Shown here piece after piece: positions 16,239 through 26,626 of a stretch of DNA of 64,000 nt; position 1 is the stretch's first letter; the number at the start of each line of letters is the position of its first letter. Below the pieces are notes generated by a model. It searched no databases and was not told the DNA's origin. It saw nothing but the letters and a program-made list of their open reading frames with translations. Position numbers and translations under genes: made by a program. The DNA is from Mauremys mutica. Taxonomy: Eukaryota; Chordata; Testudines; Geoemydidae. The stretch lies in the NCBI RefSeq assembly GCF_020497125.1, contig NC_059082.1, positions 55,140,524 to 55,204,523 of the forward strand. Direction: 5' to 3'.

Positions 16239-16622
16239 ATGATGTTTTGTCCTTCCAGAGGAGCTAGGGATAGTGAGATGAAGATATTGCATCTGTTTAA
16301 TGAATTTAAAAAAAAAAAATCTGTAATAATGGGCCATGGGAAAAAAGATCCAATTAATTAATAAGAGTCTGTGATTAAAATAAAAAAATTGCTGTGGCAA
16401 AAGCTAATACCACGTTGAATATGTTCATTATTTTCTCACTTAATCAGGATACTAGATGTCATAAACCATAATGAGATTCTTTATTATTTACCTAAAACAT
16501 AAAGAATATTTATGTTGTGAATTGGCACGTCTTGTGCAATGAATGTGTATTAGTAAGTGTATGTAAATTCTGTCTAGACAACAGTGTAAGAGTAATTTCT
16601 TCTTTGTACCTCTTTTTCATAG

Positions 16623-16752
16623 TTACTCCCCTTTGGCAGAGGAATTTTCCTGTCAGTTTCCTGGCCATGATTTGCCGTCTGTGCTTTCCAAGTTCTCTTT
16701 GCCAGTTTCCTTATCAGAGTTCAAGAATCCGCTAGCTCCGCCAGTACAGGAG
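16623..16752 (+). CDS. NPRL3: NPRL3 coding exon (fourth from last)
   Basis: This 130-bp exon starts with one base that completes the split Leu codon, then reads [20 protein letters not shown] to NPLAPPVQE. This is colinear with human NPRL3, with conservative changes only. The acceptor is TTTTTCATAG and the donor is GAG|GTAAGT. The frame ends on a whole codon, and the 41537 exon starts on one. It belongs to the C-terminal half of the GATOR1 subunit. No stop or frameshift is present. Confidence 0.96.
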
Positions 16753-17104
16753 GTAAGTTATGGGGGAGCATGTAAAAGCTCATGATTGACAGACACCAGA
16801 CCCCTTATGATTGATCTGTTTAATTTGAGCATGGGGATGAGAATGTCCAACTAGGAGCTTTCAGAGCTCTTGTGGATTCAAAAATCTTTCAATTACTGGG
16901 CTTCCTAGCCACCCATTCAAATTACTCTACATCCACATGATAAAAATCCTTAGGCAGGTCTAGTTGGAACCATTTGAGTGATCTGTGCTGAAAAGCATGT
17001 TGCTTAATGAAATTGCTGAGCGTACTCCTTCGCATCGTATAAAATGCCCTAAGATGACAAGGGAAAATTTGAAAATCAAAATTAGATTTAAAAAAATATA
17101 TATT

Positions 17105-17493
17105 AGTTGGAACAGGTATTATTTAGGCCAAGGTCTATGGCCTGTGTTATACAGGAGGTTAGACTACTCAGAGGTTCTCAAACTTCATTGCACCGTGACC
17201 CCCTTCTGACAACAAAAATTGCTACATGACCGGGGGGCGGGGAGACCAAAGTCTGAGCCTGAGCCTGCCCAAGCTTCACTGCCGCGGGCAGGGGGGGCAA
17301 AGCCAAAGCCTGACGGGGGGCTTTGGCCTTGGCCCTGGCCCTGGGCGGTGGGGCTCGGGCTTTGGCCCCGGGCCCAAGCAGGTCTAACACCAGCCCTGGA
17401 GACCCCATTAAAGCAGGGTTGCAACCCACAGTTTGAGAACCGCTGGGTCACTAGCTGATCATAGTGATTCCTTCTGGCTCTGGAATCTATGAA
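17105..17493 (+). mobile_element. CR1 LINE 3' end split by a hAT element
   Basis: The left part (AAGGTCTATGGCCTG, TTATACAGGAGGTTAGACT) and the right part (GATCATAGTGATTCCTTCTG, TCTATGAA) together form the standard CR1 3' untranslated end. They are separated by the element at 17169-17445. Confidence 0.8.
17169..17445. mobile_element. hAT-type non-autonomous element
   Basis: It begins CAGAGGTTCTCAAACTTC and ends CAGTTTGAGAACCGCTG, matching the CAG-GGTTCTCAAAC inverted ends common in hAT elements. The middle is GC-rich. It has no ORF of its own; reading frames across it are incidental. An exact 8-bp duplication is no longer clear, but CR1 sequence on both sides proves insertion. Confidence 0.8.
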
Positions 17494-18009
17494 AAATTCT
17501 ATTTGCTCTATAGAAAATTGTCCTGATCCCCATGAATCTTTCATCTATAATATGTACATAGAATGTACCTTCCTTAGAAACACAAAGATAAAGAGCTATT
17601 TTTATATATTCCAGCTGCTTTAGACTTGCAGTCTGGATTTAAAAGCAAGCTGTACTGTGTATTTACTTAGGCTTCTGTATGATGCTGAAGGAGTTTAAAG
17701 GCTAATCCAAGAAGTGGACTTCAGCATGTAGTCAACAAAAGTGCACGTGTTACAATATTACAGTATTAAGGTTTTCAGATTTGTGTTTTACTGTTTGTTC
17801 AAGCAATAGTGATTAAGGCTTGGGCAATTTCCTGAGGATTAGTGAAAGGCTGGGAAGAGCAAATGGCCTCAGGCCACCAGCCCTATGAAAATGCTTTAGG
17901 CTGAAGTAATTCTTCTTCGACTGCTGTCCGTGTGGGTGCTCCACTCCAGGTGACGGTGCATCCTGGCGCTGTTGACCTCTTGGGCCGCAAGGTTCATACC
18001 TCCTTCACT

Positions 18010-18550
18010 CTGCAATTCAGAATTGCAAACTATTCCACCCTACTTGCAAGCTACAACTTCGATAACTACAATAAACTCTTTGATTTTTACCTCCCATATC
18101 CCAGAGGACAGGAGAGCAGACTTTGTCAGTCCTTGTCAAGGGCCAATTGGTATCCAGAACGGCCCTGCAAGCATCTCTAGACATGGCGGACACAGCAGCC
18201 TGCACTACTGTAACTGCAGTGGTTATGTGCAGATCTTCCTGGCTCTCTGCATCGAGTATCCCCAAAGACCTGCAGACCAAAGTGGAGGACCTCCCCTTTG
18301 ATAAAGATAAACTCTTTTCCAAGAAAATGGACGAAGTCCTTCACACAATGAAAGACTCTAGAGCGACCCTGCGCACCTTGGGCATTTACCCATCCCTTCC
18401 CAGGAGACAACAGTATCAACGCCACACACACAACAGTATCACCGGCCTCAGCCCAGACCATACGATATACCCAGGAATCACGCTAGACCTCCTAGGCGCA
18501 GACAAAACCAAGCACAACAGCTACCTCCCACCCATCAGAAAATAAACAAC
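18010..18550 (+). pseudogene. DIRS gag-like region
   Basis: Frame 18123-18545 reads LQASLDMADTAACTTVTAVV, then EDLPFDKDKLFSKKMDE and MKDSRATLRTLGIYPS. These motifs (MADTAA, EDLPFD...LF, LKDSRATLRSLG) are typical of the first ORF of vertebrate DIRS elements. It lies upstream of RT as expected. The start of the ORF is degraded, and a 21-bp segment is repeated downstream at 18679. Confidence 0.7.
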
Positions 18551-19878
18551 AATTTTGAAGCGTTGGTCGAGGTCTGCACGACCACCCCTTGACTCCACCG
18601 CCTATTTGGCCACTGCCTCCAGGTTTTCTAACATGCCTGGCAGCAGATTACACAGGACCGTTGGGTCCTGGAAATATCCTAGACATGGCGGACACAGCAT
18701 CCCTTTATATCCTACCCTTCCCCGTCCCTCTTCAGGGACCCCTCTCACGAGCACCTACTTCACGTAGAAGTGGCTCATATTCTACAGCTAGGTGCAGGAG
18801 AACTTATGCCAACACAACATTGAGGAAAAGGGTTCTACTTCCACTACTTTCTGACCCAGAAAAAGATCAGGGGATGGAGGCCTATACTGTAACTTCTCAC
18901 TTATCGTTGTAGTTATGTTCCTGAAAAATGCGACTTTAAGCGAAACGATGTTAAGCTAATCCAATTTCCCCATAAGAATTTATGTAAATGAGGGGGTTAG
19001 GTTCCAGGGAAAAAAATTTTCATCAGACAAGACTCCATTCATTTTCCCCCGCCCACACACACACACACACAGGATAAGTTTTAAACAAACAATTTAATAC
19101 TGGTACACAATGATGATAATTGTGAAGCTTGGTTGAGGTGGCGGAGTCAGAGGGTGGGATATTTCCAGGGAATGCCTTACTGCTAAATGATGAACTCGCA
19201 ATTGGCTGAGCCCTCAAGGGTTAACTCTCACACTCTACTGTACAAGGCAGCAGGAAAAGAGGGAGGGCGGACAGAGACACGCACCCTGTGTGTGAGAGAG
19301 AGAGATGCTCATTTCCCCTATAAGTATGAAGAGTGGGGTCAGAAGTACACTGCCTTGTTAATTAGATCAGCAAGCTGAGACTGGACTGCAGCTGCTACTG
19401 CCTGGAAGCTCCCTCTGTCGTGTTTCCCCCCTGCTCTATGGAAGATGGGGTAAGTGGGGTGCAGGAGCAGTGGGGAGGGGGACACCCTGACATTAGCCCC
19501 CCTCTTCCATCTCCTCACACAGCAAGCAGGAGTCTCGGGGAGCAGCTCCAAGGCAGAGGGCAGGAGCAGCACATGGCAGTGGGGGGAGGGACAGCTGCAA
19601 TTGCTAGCCTCCTGGGCAGCTGCTGCACAGGGAACTTAGGGGAGCAGGGAGCTGATGGGGGGGGCTGTTGGTCCACCCTGGTTCCAACCACCCACCAGCT
19701 AGCTCCACTGGGTGAAGTGGACAAGCAGTGGACAAAGCAGGCAGCTGCCAAACAACGTTAGAAGGGAGCATTGCACAACTTTAAATGAGCATGTTCTTTA
19801 ATTGATCAGCAACAAAACAACGTTAACTGGGATGACTTTAAGTGAGGTATGCATCCAAAGAAATGGGCTGTAGCCCAT

Positions 19879-20655
19879 TGTCAGGAGTCTACCCTCACTT
19901 GAAACTGGGCGGTTTCAAAGTGAGGACCCGCATGTCTTCCCCCCACCCCAAAATCCTAGGGTAGGTCTCCCCTTCGGCTGCCACCACCCGGTCAATTCCG
20001 TGGGCCGGGACACCCCTGTTTCCCCCCTTGGGAACACAGATCAATTCACAGAGGAGGAACCTCCCCCCTCTTCCCTCTCTCCAGCCTGCTCTGGAGACAG
20101 AGGTGCCTGGATTCAAACGCCTTGAATCTCTACACACAGGGAAGCAGCCCACTTCCCCCTGCCCTTCCCTTGAATTTCCCCAAGGGAAGGAATTAACCAA
20201 GTCCAAGGAAAAGAAAAGAATTTATTAAGAGAACAAAAGAAAATACAGAATCTCTATGAATCCAAGCTGGGCACTCATAGGGTATAACCTTATCAATCTC
20301 TGGAGAGAATCCCCTCTCCCCCTTTTCTCAGTAAAAGCAATATCAGCAAACAGGAATAAAGCATTTCCTTTAGCAAACACACAATTGCAAATATAGAAAT
20401 CAAATCATAAGACTAATTCGCCTTTCTAATTAATACTCACTATTAATTAGTAGAAACTACTCCAGGAGAACTTGGGGACATGACTGTCCTCTGTTAAATC
20501 CAAAAACAGTTCTCACACAGACAAAGGCTTCCCTCCACAGAGATTTGAAAAAATCTTATCTCTGATTGGTCCTCTGGTCAGGTGGTCACCAGGTACTACA
20601 TGTTAACCCTTTCCAGGGAAAAGAGACCTTAACCCTGATCTGTTTATTTATGACA
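19879..20655 (-). repeat. 3' LTR of the young LTR element
   Basis: This 777-bp repeat is TGTCAGG...ATGACA on the plus strand. It matches the copy at 22734-23510 throughout, by visual comparison and by identical translations. It is the 3' LTR because the polypurine tract adjoins it. Confidence 0.92.
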
Positions 20656-20669
20656 CGCCCCCCAAATCG
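20656..20669 (-). other. Polypurine tract
   Basis: The minus-strand sequence CGATTTGGGGGGCG lies directly against the 3' LTR. This is the expected second-strand primer site. Confidence 0.7.
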
Positions 20670-20728
20670 CAGACAGTGGGGGAACCACACTGGCGGTGAT
20701 TTCCTTCTAGAACTTTAAAATAAACAGA

Positions 20729-21115
20729 TTAACAAAACACATGCACTATTACATATACTACTAAGTATGTAACAACAAGATATTTGACATTGAAGAACAC
20801 TTTGTATGCATTTGAGCGGACATACTTGGCAACGTCCTTGCCCATCCTCCCAGTGGAAGGAATGTTTTTAACCTGTTTTTGCTTTGTTGACCCCAGAATG
20901 CCCACTGGGATGTCAGGGCCCAAGCTTAAGAGCTTGTCCCAGTACTTAGTTGGAACTACCAACTGTCTTTGAGGATGCTGGCCTTCCTGGTGTCCACCAG
21001 AAAGAATGTCCTTATATAAAAGTCCTTGTTTTACAACAAACTGGAATTGGGTAGAAGAGCTGAGAGGCGGTGGGTTGCTTCGTGCCGCCGCCCAAAGCTT
21101 TTTTAAGGCTGTCAT
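20729..21115 (-). pseudogene. Integrase N-terminal zinc region of the young LTR element
   Basis: The 128-residue frame contains FVVKQGLLYKD, QLVVPTKYWDKLLSLGPDIP and MGKDVAKYVRS. These are the usual landmarks of the Gypsy integrase H2C2 region, though the final Cys pair is not reached. The frame is linked by a frameshift to the ORF at 21012-21851. The catalytic integrase core, RT and RNase H are absent, because the LTR begins just 70 bp later. Confidence 0.65.
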
Positions 21116-21851
21116 CAGCTTCCTGCTCTGCTTGGAACTGTTCCCTTGAGGCGGGAGACACCAGTTCCTCTGGGAGCGATGTAGGTGATGAGGTTGTTTT
21201 CATTGACTGTGGACCGCTCTCCGCTGGTGCACAAGGTGATATTTCAGGCTCTGGCTGAGCCTCTTGGGTAGAGTTGTCTGCTGCTTCTGCCAGTTTAGGC
21301 CCGTTGGCGCCCCCTGGCGGTGGAGTTGCAAGCGCTGGCGTCAGTGCTGGCGCTGGTTCTGCCGCTGGTTGCTTTTCCAGTTCCGGTCCTGGGACTGGAT
21401 GTACTATGGCTGCTGTAGTTGTTGGCATGGGATCCGGTTCCACCACCTCTGTCTGGGTCTCTGGTAACACAGACAGGGTCCTGGTGGATGGCTCAGGAAC
21501 AGGGATGGGAGTGCCTGCTTGTTTGGCCTGGCCGCGGGTGACCACTCCCCCCCTCTTGGCCAGCTGCACATGGTTGGCCAAGTCTTCCCCCAGTAGCATG
21601 GGGATGGAATAATTGTAATAGACAGCAAAAGTCCTTTTTCCTGACCAGTCCTTGTACTGGTCTTCAGGGATGCTGTACCCATGGCAGGTCCTTTTAACCT
21701 TTTTGAAGAAGGCCTTAGTGTCCTCACCTGCCATGTAGGTGGGAAATTTCTTGGGATGGGGAACAGTGCCTTCTGGTGCTGGCCACACCCCTCTGCAGTC
21801 AGTGAATTTTATGTGTGGCTTGCTGGTGTTGCTTTTTGGTGCTGGCCACAC
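21012..21851 (-). CDS. Protease-integrase linker-like ORF of the young LTR element
   Basis: This 279-residue frame reads through IPMLLGEDLANHVQLAKRG and VTRGQAKQ. A long Pro/Glu/Ala-rich disordered stretch follows, then SREQFQAEQEADDSLKKAL. In Gypsy elements of the Gmr1 type, such sequence joins the protease end to the integrase zinc region. Near its start, FTDCRGVWPAP occurs once and a close copy lies about 21 residues upstream, reflecting a 63-bp tandem duplication. No active-site triad is seen. It may be expressed or may be only a passenger in a defective element. Confidence 0.5.
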   Translation of the reverse strand: MWPAPKSNTSKPHIKFTDCRGVWPAPEGTVPHPKKFPTYMAGEDTKAFFKKVKRTCHGYSIPEDQYKDWSGKRTFAVYYNYSIPMLLGEDLANHVQLAKRGGVVTRGQAKQAGTPIPVPEPSTRTLSVLPETQTEVVEPDPMPTTTAAIVHPVPGPELEKQPAAEPAPALTPALATPPPGGANGPKLAEAADNSTQEAQPEPEISPCAPAESGPQSMKTTSSPTSLPEELVSPASREQFQAEQEADDSLKKALGGGTKQPTASQLFYPIPVCCKTRTFI

Positions 21852-21871
21852 CCCTTTGCAGTCAGGGAATT
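21775..21871. repeat. 63-bp-spaced tandem duplication inside the LTR element
   Basis: GGTGCTGGCCACACCCCT starts at 21775 and again at 21838. The two 34-bp cores differ at two positions. On the minus strand this duplicates a DC(R/K)GVWPAP peptide without breaking the frame. Confidence 0.8.
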
Positions 21872-22709
21872 GGTTTCCCCAATTCCTAACCCTCTCTATT
21901 CCCGAGAGACTGAATAGAAAAGAAACAAAACCTTTTCATTTGCAAATGTGTAGTTGCTGTTTGCTGATATACTGAGAAGACCCAAAAAAACTGGTTTGTC
22001 CTGTTTCTAGCACTTGCTAAGTACCTCCCAGTGGGGGTCCTTTTTAACAAGCCTCCTAGAAAAACTTGCACCTCTTTCCTAGCTGTTTCTAAGCAGACAG
22101 AAAGAAAAAAAGGAGAAAAAAGAAAAGAAGAAGGAAAAAAATCCTTTTCTAACACAGCCTGTTAGAAACCTTATGCCTCAGCTAAACCCAGCTGAAAATC
22201 TGTTTCCAAAAAAACAATATTCCTAATAAGCCCAGCGGACCGGCTGGTGCTACTTAGTACCTGCAGAAAAGTGTAGTAAATCCTCTCAGAGATTTGTATT
22301 CCCTGGCTTCAGAGGATTTCAAAAGACACAGGGAAAAAAAATCTGGCTGGAGGGTTTCTGTCTCTCCCCCCCCCCCAAACCTGTTTTCCCTGTTGGATGG
22401 GAATGTACTTTGTCGAGCACTTCCCCCCCCTTAGGAATCCTGAGTGATACCTGATATCACAAAGGAAGGACACACCTCTAGGGAAGAGTTTTTCCTCAGC
22501 ATAGCCAGCAGAGAAAAAAAACTCCTCCCATAAAACTGCTTCAAGAAAGAAAATCTGTTTCCCAACAAAGCCTGCTGGAAACTTAATTTCCTCCAGCCAA
22601 CCTGGCTGAAACTGTAAACTCCCTCTTCTGTCAGGTTGCTTTCCTGCTATAGAAGAAGAGAATAGCTCCCTTCAGCGTAGCCTAGCTGAAAAAAACTCCT
22701 TGTAAGAAT

Positions 22710-22733
22710 GGGTTCGAAACTCCGCTGCCACCA
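22710..22733 (-). other. Primer binding site, tRNA-Leu type
   Basis: Adjacent to the 5' LTR, the plus strand reads like the 3' end of a tRNA: a GGGTTCGAA T-loop, then CCGCTGCCACCA with the CCA tail. The 12-nt acceptor end matches vertebrate tRNA-Leu of the AAG/TAG type; a few bases of the T-stem are missing. On the minus strand this is the complementary primer site starting TGGTGGCAGCGG. Confidence 0.75.
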
Positions 22734-23510
22734 TGTCAGGAGTCTACCCTCACTTGAAACTGGGCGGTTTCAAAGTGAGGACCCGCATGTCTTCCCCCCA
22801 CCCCAAAATCCTAGGGTAGGTCTCCCCTTCGGCTGCCACCACCCGGTCAATTCCGTGGGCCGGGACACCCCTGTTTCCCCCCTTGGGAACACAGATCAAT
22901 TCACAGAGGAGGAACCTCCCCCCTCTTCCCTCTCTCCAGCCTGCTCTGGAGACAGAGGTGCCTGGATTCAAACGCCTTGAATCTCTACACACAGGGAAGC
23001 AGCCCACTTCCCCCTGCCCTTCCCTTGAATTTCCCCAAGGGAAGGAATTAACCAAGTCCAAGGAAAAGAAAAGAATTTATTAAGAGAACAAAAGAAAATA
23101 CAGAATCTCTATGAATCCAAGCTGGGCACTCATAGGGTATAACCTTATCAATCTCTGGAGAGAATCCCCTCTCCCCCTTTTCTCAGTAAAAGCAATATCA
23201 GCAAACAGGAATAAAGCATTTCCTTTAGCAAACACACAATTGCAAATATAGAAATCAAATCATAAGACTAATTCGCCTTTCTAATTAATACTCACTATTA
23301 ATTAGTAGAAACTACTCCAGGAGAACTTGGGGACATGACTGTCCTCTGTTAAATCCAAAAACAGTTCTCACACAGACAAAGGCTTCCCTCCACAGAGATT
23401 TGAAAAAATCTTATCTCTGATTGGTCCTCTGGTCAGGTGGTCACCAGGTACTACATGTTAACCCTTTCCAGGGAAAAGAGACCTTAACCCTGATCTGTTT
23501 ATTTATGACA
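22734..23510 (-). repeat. 5' LTR of the young LTR element
   Basis: This is the second 777-bp LTR, followed by the CCCAT target duplication. On the minus strand it begins TGTCATAAATAAACAG, and an AATAAA-like motif lies close to that end. The primer site adjoins its inner edge. Confidence 0.92.
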
Positions 23511-24439
23511 CCCATGAAAGCTTATGCTGAAATAAATGTTAGTCTCTAAGGTGCCACAAGTACTCCTGTTCTTTTTGCGGATACAGACTAACACGGCTGC
23601 TACTCTTTAAGTGAGGAGTTACTGTACTAGACCCACGCCGACTGAACAAATTAATAAGGGTACAGAAATTCAAGATGGTCACACTGGGCACAATAATACC
23701 TGCGCTGGAACAAGGGGACTGGTTCACAGCCCTTGACCTACAGGATTCATCCTTTCATCCAGCCCACAGACGCTTCCTACAATTCACACTCGGACACAGC
23801 CGTTTTCAATACAGGGTACAGTACTCCCATTCGGACTCTCCACAGCACCAAGAGTGTTCTCCAGGACTCTAGTTGTGGCCCACCTCCGCAGACACGGGAT
23901 CATACTTTTCCCCTACCTAGACTATGCCTCATCAAAGGCAGATCATACGATGAGATGCTACAAGCTACCCATCTCCCTCTTCCACAGCTTGGGCCTGCAA
24001 ATAAACATTCAAAAATCCACCCTGACACCTACACAGCTAATCAAATTCATTTGCGCTCACCTGGACTCAATTCGAACCAGATCCTCGCTCCTACACAACA
24101 GATTCCTTGCTATCACACATCTCATACGCACGCTCTCTGTTCGTCCCAGGATACAGGCAAGAATTTGCCTACAGCTCCTTGGCCACATGGCAGCCACCAC
24201 CTTCGTGGTCAAGTATGCCAGGCTGCACATGAGATGTCTTCAGGGTTGGCTCAACTCCAATTACAAACCCAGCAGGCACAGCCTCTGCATGCTGCTAACT
24301 CCTCCAGCGAACGTACTAGCTTCCCTACAGAGACCAGAGAACCTCTGCATGGGCGTTCCCTTCCAGCAACGATCCCCAATGCTCATGCTTACCACGCACA
24401 CTTTCCTGATCAGTTAGGGAGCGCATCTGGGGGGACACA

Positions 24440-25190
24440 CGGCACAAGGCCGCTGATCCGTGCCAGAGACGCGTCTACACATAAATCTCCTAGAGCTCAG
24501 AGCAGTGAGACAAGCCTGCCTTCACTTCTTTCCCCTCATAAAGAACAAATCTATCCGGGTCCTAATGGACAATATAGCATGTATATTTTACATCAACAGA
24601 CGGTGGGGAGCACGATCACACTCCCTATGTATGGAGGCCATCCGATTGTGGAATTGGTGCATGCAACATGACACACAGATTACTGCTTTGTACCTACCCG
24701 GCTGCCACAACACTACTGCCGACACACTCAGCAGACACTTCTCCACAGAATACGAATGGGAATTGCACCTGCAATACTACAACAGCTCTTCTCCCACTGG
24801 GGCACCCCGTCAATAGACCTCTTTGCCACAACCCAGAATCGCAAATGCTACCTATTTTGCTCCAGAGTGGGGTTTGGGACTGCATCCTTAGGAGACACAT
24901 TCCTCATCCCGTGGAACAACTCTCCCATCTATGCCTTTCCACTGATCCCTCAGATACACAGGGTTCTGCACAAGATCAGAGATGACAAGGCCCGGGTCAT
25001 GCTTATTGCCCCGGCTTGGCCGAGACAGACATGGTATCCTTGCCTGCTCCGCATGTCCACTCATCCTCCATGGACTCTTCCCAATAGACCAGATCTGCTT
25101 TCTCAGGACAACGGGCGGATTCTTCACCCTCAGCTCCAGAAACTCCACCTGACAGCATGGTTCCTTCATGGTTCCAGACCCATGAACTAG
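24440..25190 (+). pseudogene. DIRS RNase H and linker
   Basis: Frame 24460-24816 has INLLELRAVRQACLHF, RVLMDNIACIFYINR and LYLPGCHNTTADTLSRHF, the classic DIRS RNase H set. Frame 24756-25190 continues with STPSIDLFATTQNRKC-like sequence, the region between RNase H and the recombinase. A frameshift joins the two. The expected catalytic DN pair (here MDN) is present. Confidence 0.85.
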
Positions 25191-25199
25191 CCTGTTTCA

Positions 25200-26230
25200 A
25201 GCAAGTCCGATATGTCCTCCTGCGTAGTAGAAAACACTCCACTCATAAAACTTACCTGCAGAAGTGGAAGCGCTTCTCCCTGTGGTGCTCACATAAACAC
25301 TTAGCACCCCATACTGTAACCCTTCCTAATATCCTATACTACCTTTTGGAACTAAAACAGGACAGACTCTCGGTCAGCTCCAGCAGAGCACACCTCCCGG
25401 ACCTCACCACCTTCCATGATTTGTTAGACAGCTTTCACTCTTTGCCCACCCCACCATAAAATGCTTTCTCATGGGCCTACAAAATCTGTATCCTGAGATT
25501 TATCCATCGGCAGCTGCATGGAATCTCAATCTTGTTCTTCGCGGTTTTATGAAACCTCCATTTGAACCCTTAGCTACCTCATCTCTTCTTCACATGTCCA
25601 TGAAGGTAGCTTTCTTGGTTGCTATAACATCAGCAAGGAGAGTAGGGGAAATAAGTGCCCTGATGGCCTACCCTCCCTACACAACCTTTTCTAAAGACGA
25701 AGTTACCCTGCAACCACACCCTAAATTTCTCCCTAAGGTGGTGTCCACTTTTGACCTTAACCAACCAATATACTTACCTACATTCTATCCCAAACCTCAT
25801 GAGACTCCACACGAGGTGACTCTGCATACCCTCAATGTCATACGAGCAATTGCCTTCTATTTAGACAGGACTAAACCATTTCGTAAGTCCTCGTGACTAT
25901 TTGTCTCCGCTACCGAGAGATTGAAGGGTGTGGCCATCTCTAAACAACGCCTTTCCAAGTGGATCTCTGACTGCATCAGATCCTGTTACTGCATTCAGAA
26001 TGCTCAACGGCCTGAAGGTATCAGAACTCATTCAACTCAAGCTATGTCAACATCCTTTGCCTTCCTCCATAATGTACCCATTCCCGATATCTGTAAGGTG
26101 GCCACATGGTCATCTGAACACACATTTACCAAACGCTATGCTATCACGCAGGATACTATGGTAGACACCATAGTAGGCCATACAGTACCGTCTAGAGTAC
26201 TCACTGCCGCAACTCCAAAGTCCCACCAGC
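25200..26230 (+). pseudogene. DIRS tyrosine recombinase
   Basis: The N-terminal core-binding part is in frame 25157-25459 (KHSTHKTYLQKWKRFSLWC). After a frameshift near 25465, the catalytic part runs 25471-26220 with one TGA at 25894. SARRVGEISAL holds the first catalytic Arg. The HxxR motif reads HSTQ (codon CAA at about 26038), so the second Arg is lost. FTKRYAI carries the presumed nucleophile Tyr. The enzyme would have closed the circular DNA into the genome; this copy cannot. Confidence 0.85.
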
Positions 26231-26296
26231 CACAGTGGGTACTGCTTCACATTCACCTGGAGTGGAGAACCCACAGGGACAGCACTCGAGGAAGAA

Positions 26297-26626
26297 GAGA
26301 AAGTTACTCACCTTGCAGTAACCGAGGTTCTTCGAGATATGTGTCCCTGTGGGTGCTCCACTCCCTGCGCTCCTCCCCTCTGCTTTGGAGTACTATTCTG
26401 ACTTCTCCATGGTAGAGAAGGAACTGAGGGGGGCGTGGGACGCACGCGCTCAGGCAGACTCTAACAAGACTGCGAGACAGCAGCTGAGTGTGTGCGTCCT
26501 AACCAGGCACTGCTACCCAAGATCTCCGATCAACGGCGCTGGGACGCACCGTCACCTGGAGTGGAGCGCCCACAGGGACACACATTTCGAAGAACCTCAG
26601 TTACTGCAGGGTGAGTAACTTTCTCT
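26297..26626. repeat. DIRS terminal long inverted hairpin
   Basis: Arm 26297-26363 (AGAGAAAGTTACTCACC to GGGTGCTCCACTCC) is complementary to arm 26559-26626 with few mismatches; about 195 bp separate them. It also repeats the left terminus of the element at 17911-17960. This fits the terminal and internal complementary regions of DIRS elements. Confidence 0.8.

Larger units (their letters stand above)
19879..23510 (-). mobile_element. Young non-autonomous Gypsy-type LTR retrotransposon
   Basis: Two 777-bp direct repeats (19879-20655 and 22734-23510) begin TGTCAGGAG and end TTATGACA. They flank a 2078-bp interior, and CCCAT flanks the element on both sides (19874-19878 and 23511-23515). ORFs within the two repeats translate identically. 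The primer site lies next to the right LTR and a polypurine tract next to the left LTR, so the element reads on the minus strand. The interior keeps a protease-to-integrase linker and the integrase zinc region but no RT or RNase H, so mobilisation needed enzymes from elsewhere. Confidence 0.92.
19848..23604 (+). mobile_element. Penelope tail fragment, split by an LTR element
   Basis: The left piece is 19848-19878 (GGGCTGTAGCCCAT) and the right piece is 23516-23604 (GAAAGCTTATGCTGAAAT to ACACGGCTGCTACT). Both match the tail of the Penelope element at 4671-4765. Flanking copies of CTTTAAGTGAGG (19836-19847 and 23605-23616) form a 12-bp target duplication. Only about 120 bp of the element was inserted. 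Confidence 0.85.
18887..23624. mobile_element. pogo/Tigger-like MITE, split by younger insertions
   Basis: The ends are CTGTAACTTCTCAC (18887) and GTGAGGAGTTACTG (to 23624), inverted with about one difference, and TA flanks both sides (18885-18886 and 23625-23626). TA duplication and these ends fit Tc1/mariner-pogo elements. Its own sequence covers 18887-19847 and 23605-23624. It contains a short CA microsatellite near 19055-19072. No transposase is visible. Confidence 0.75.
18770..24420 (+). pseudogene. DIRS reverse transcriptase, split by insertions
   Basis: The first part ends in a WRPI motif just left of 18887. The frame resumes right of 23624 with LDPRRLNK and WFTALDLQDSSFH, so the insertion is clean. 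The later part (23854-24417) has FPYLDYASSKA where YLDD is expected, so one catalytic Asp is lost. QLLGHMAATT and a thumb-like region follow. A frameshift separates the QDSSFH part from the 23854 frame. Confidence 0.8.

Noticed and set aside
19895..20206. 103-codon ORF, repeated identically at 22750-23061
   Set aside because: Both lie inside the LTRs; identity reflects LTR duplication, not a conserved gene.
22710..22733. Possible partial tRNA gene
   Set aside because: Only the 3' end is present, with an encoded CCA and exact contact with the LTR, so it is a primer binding site.
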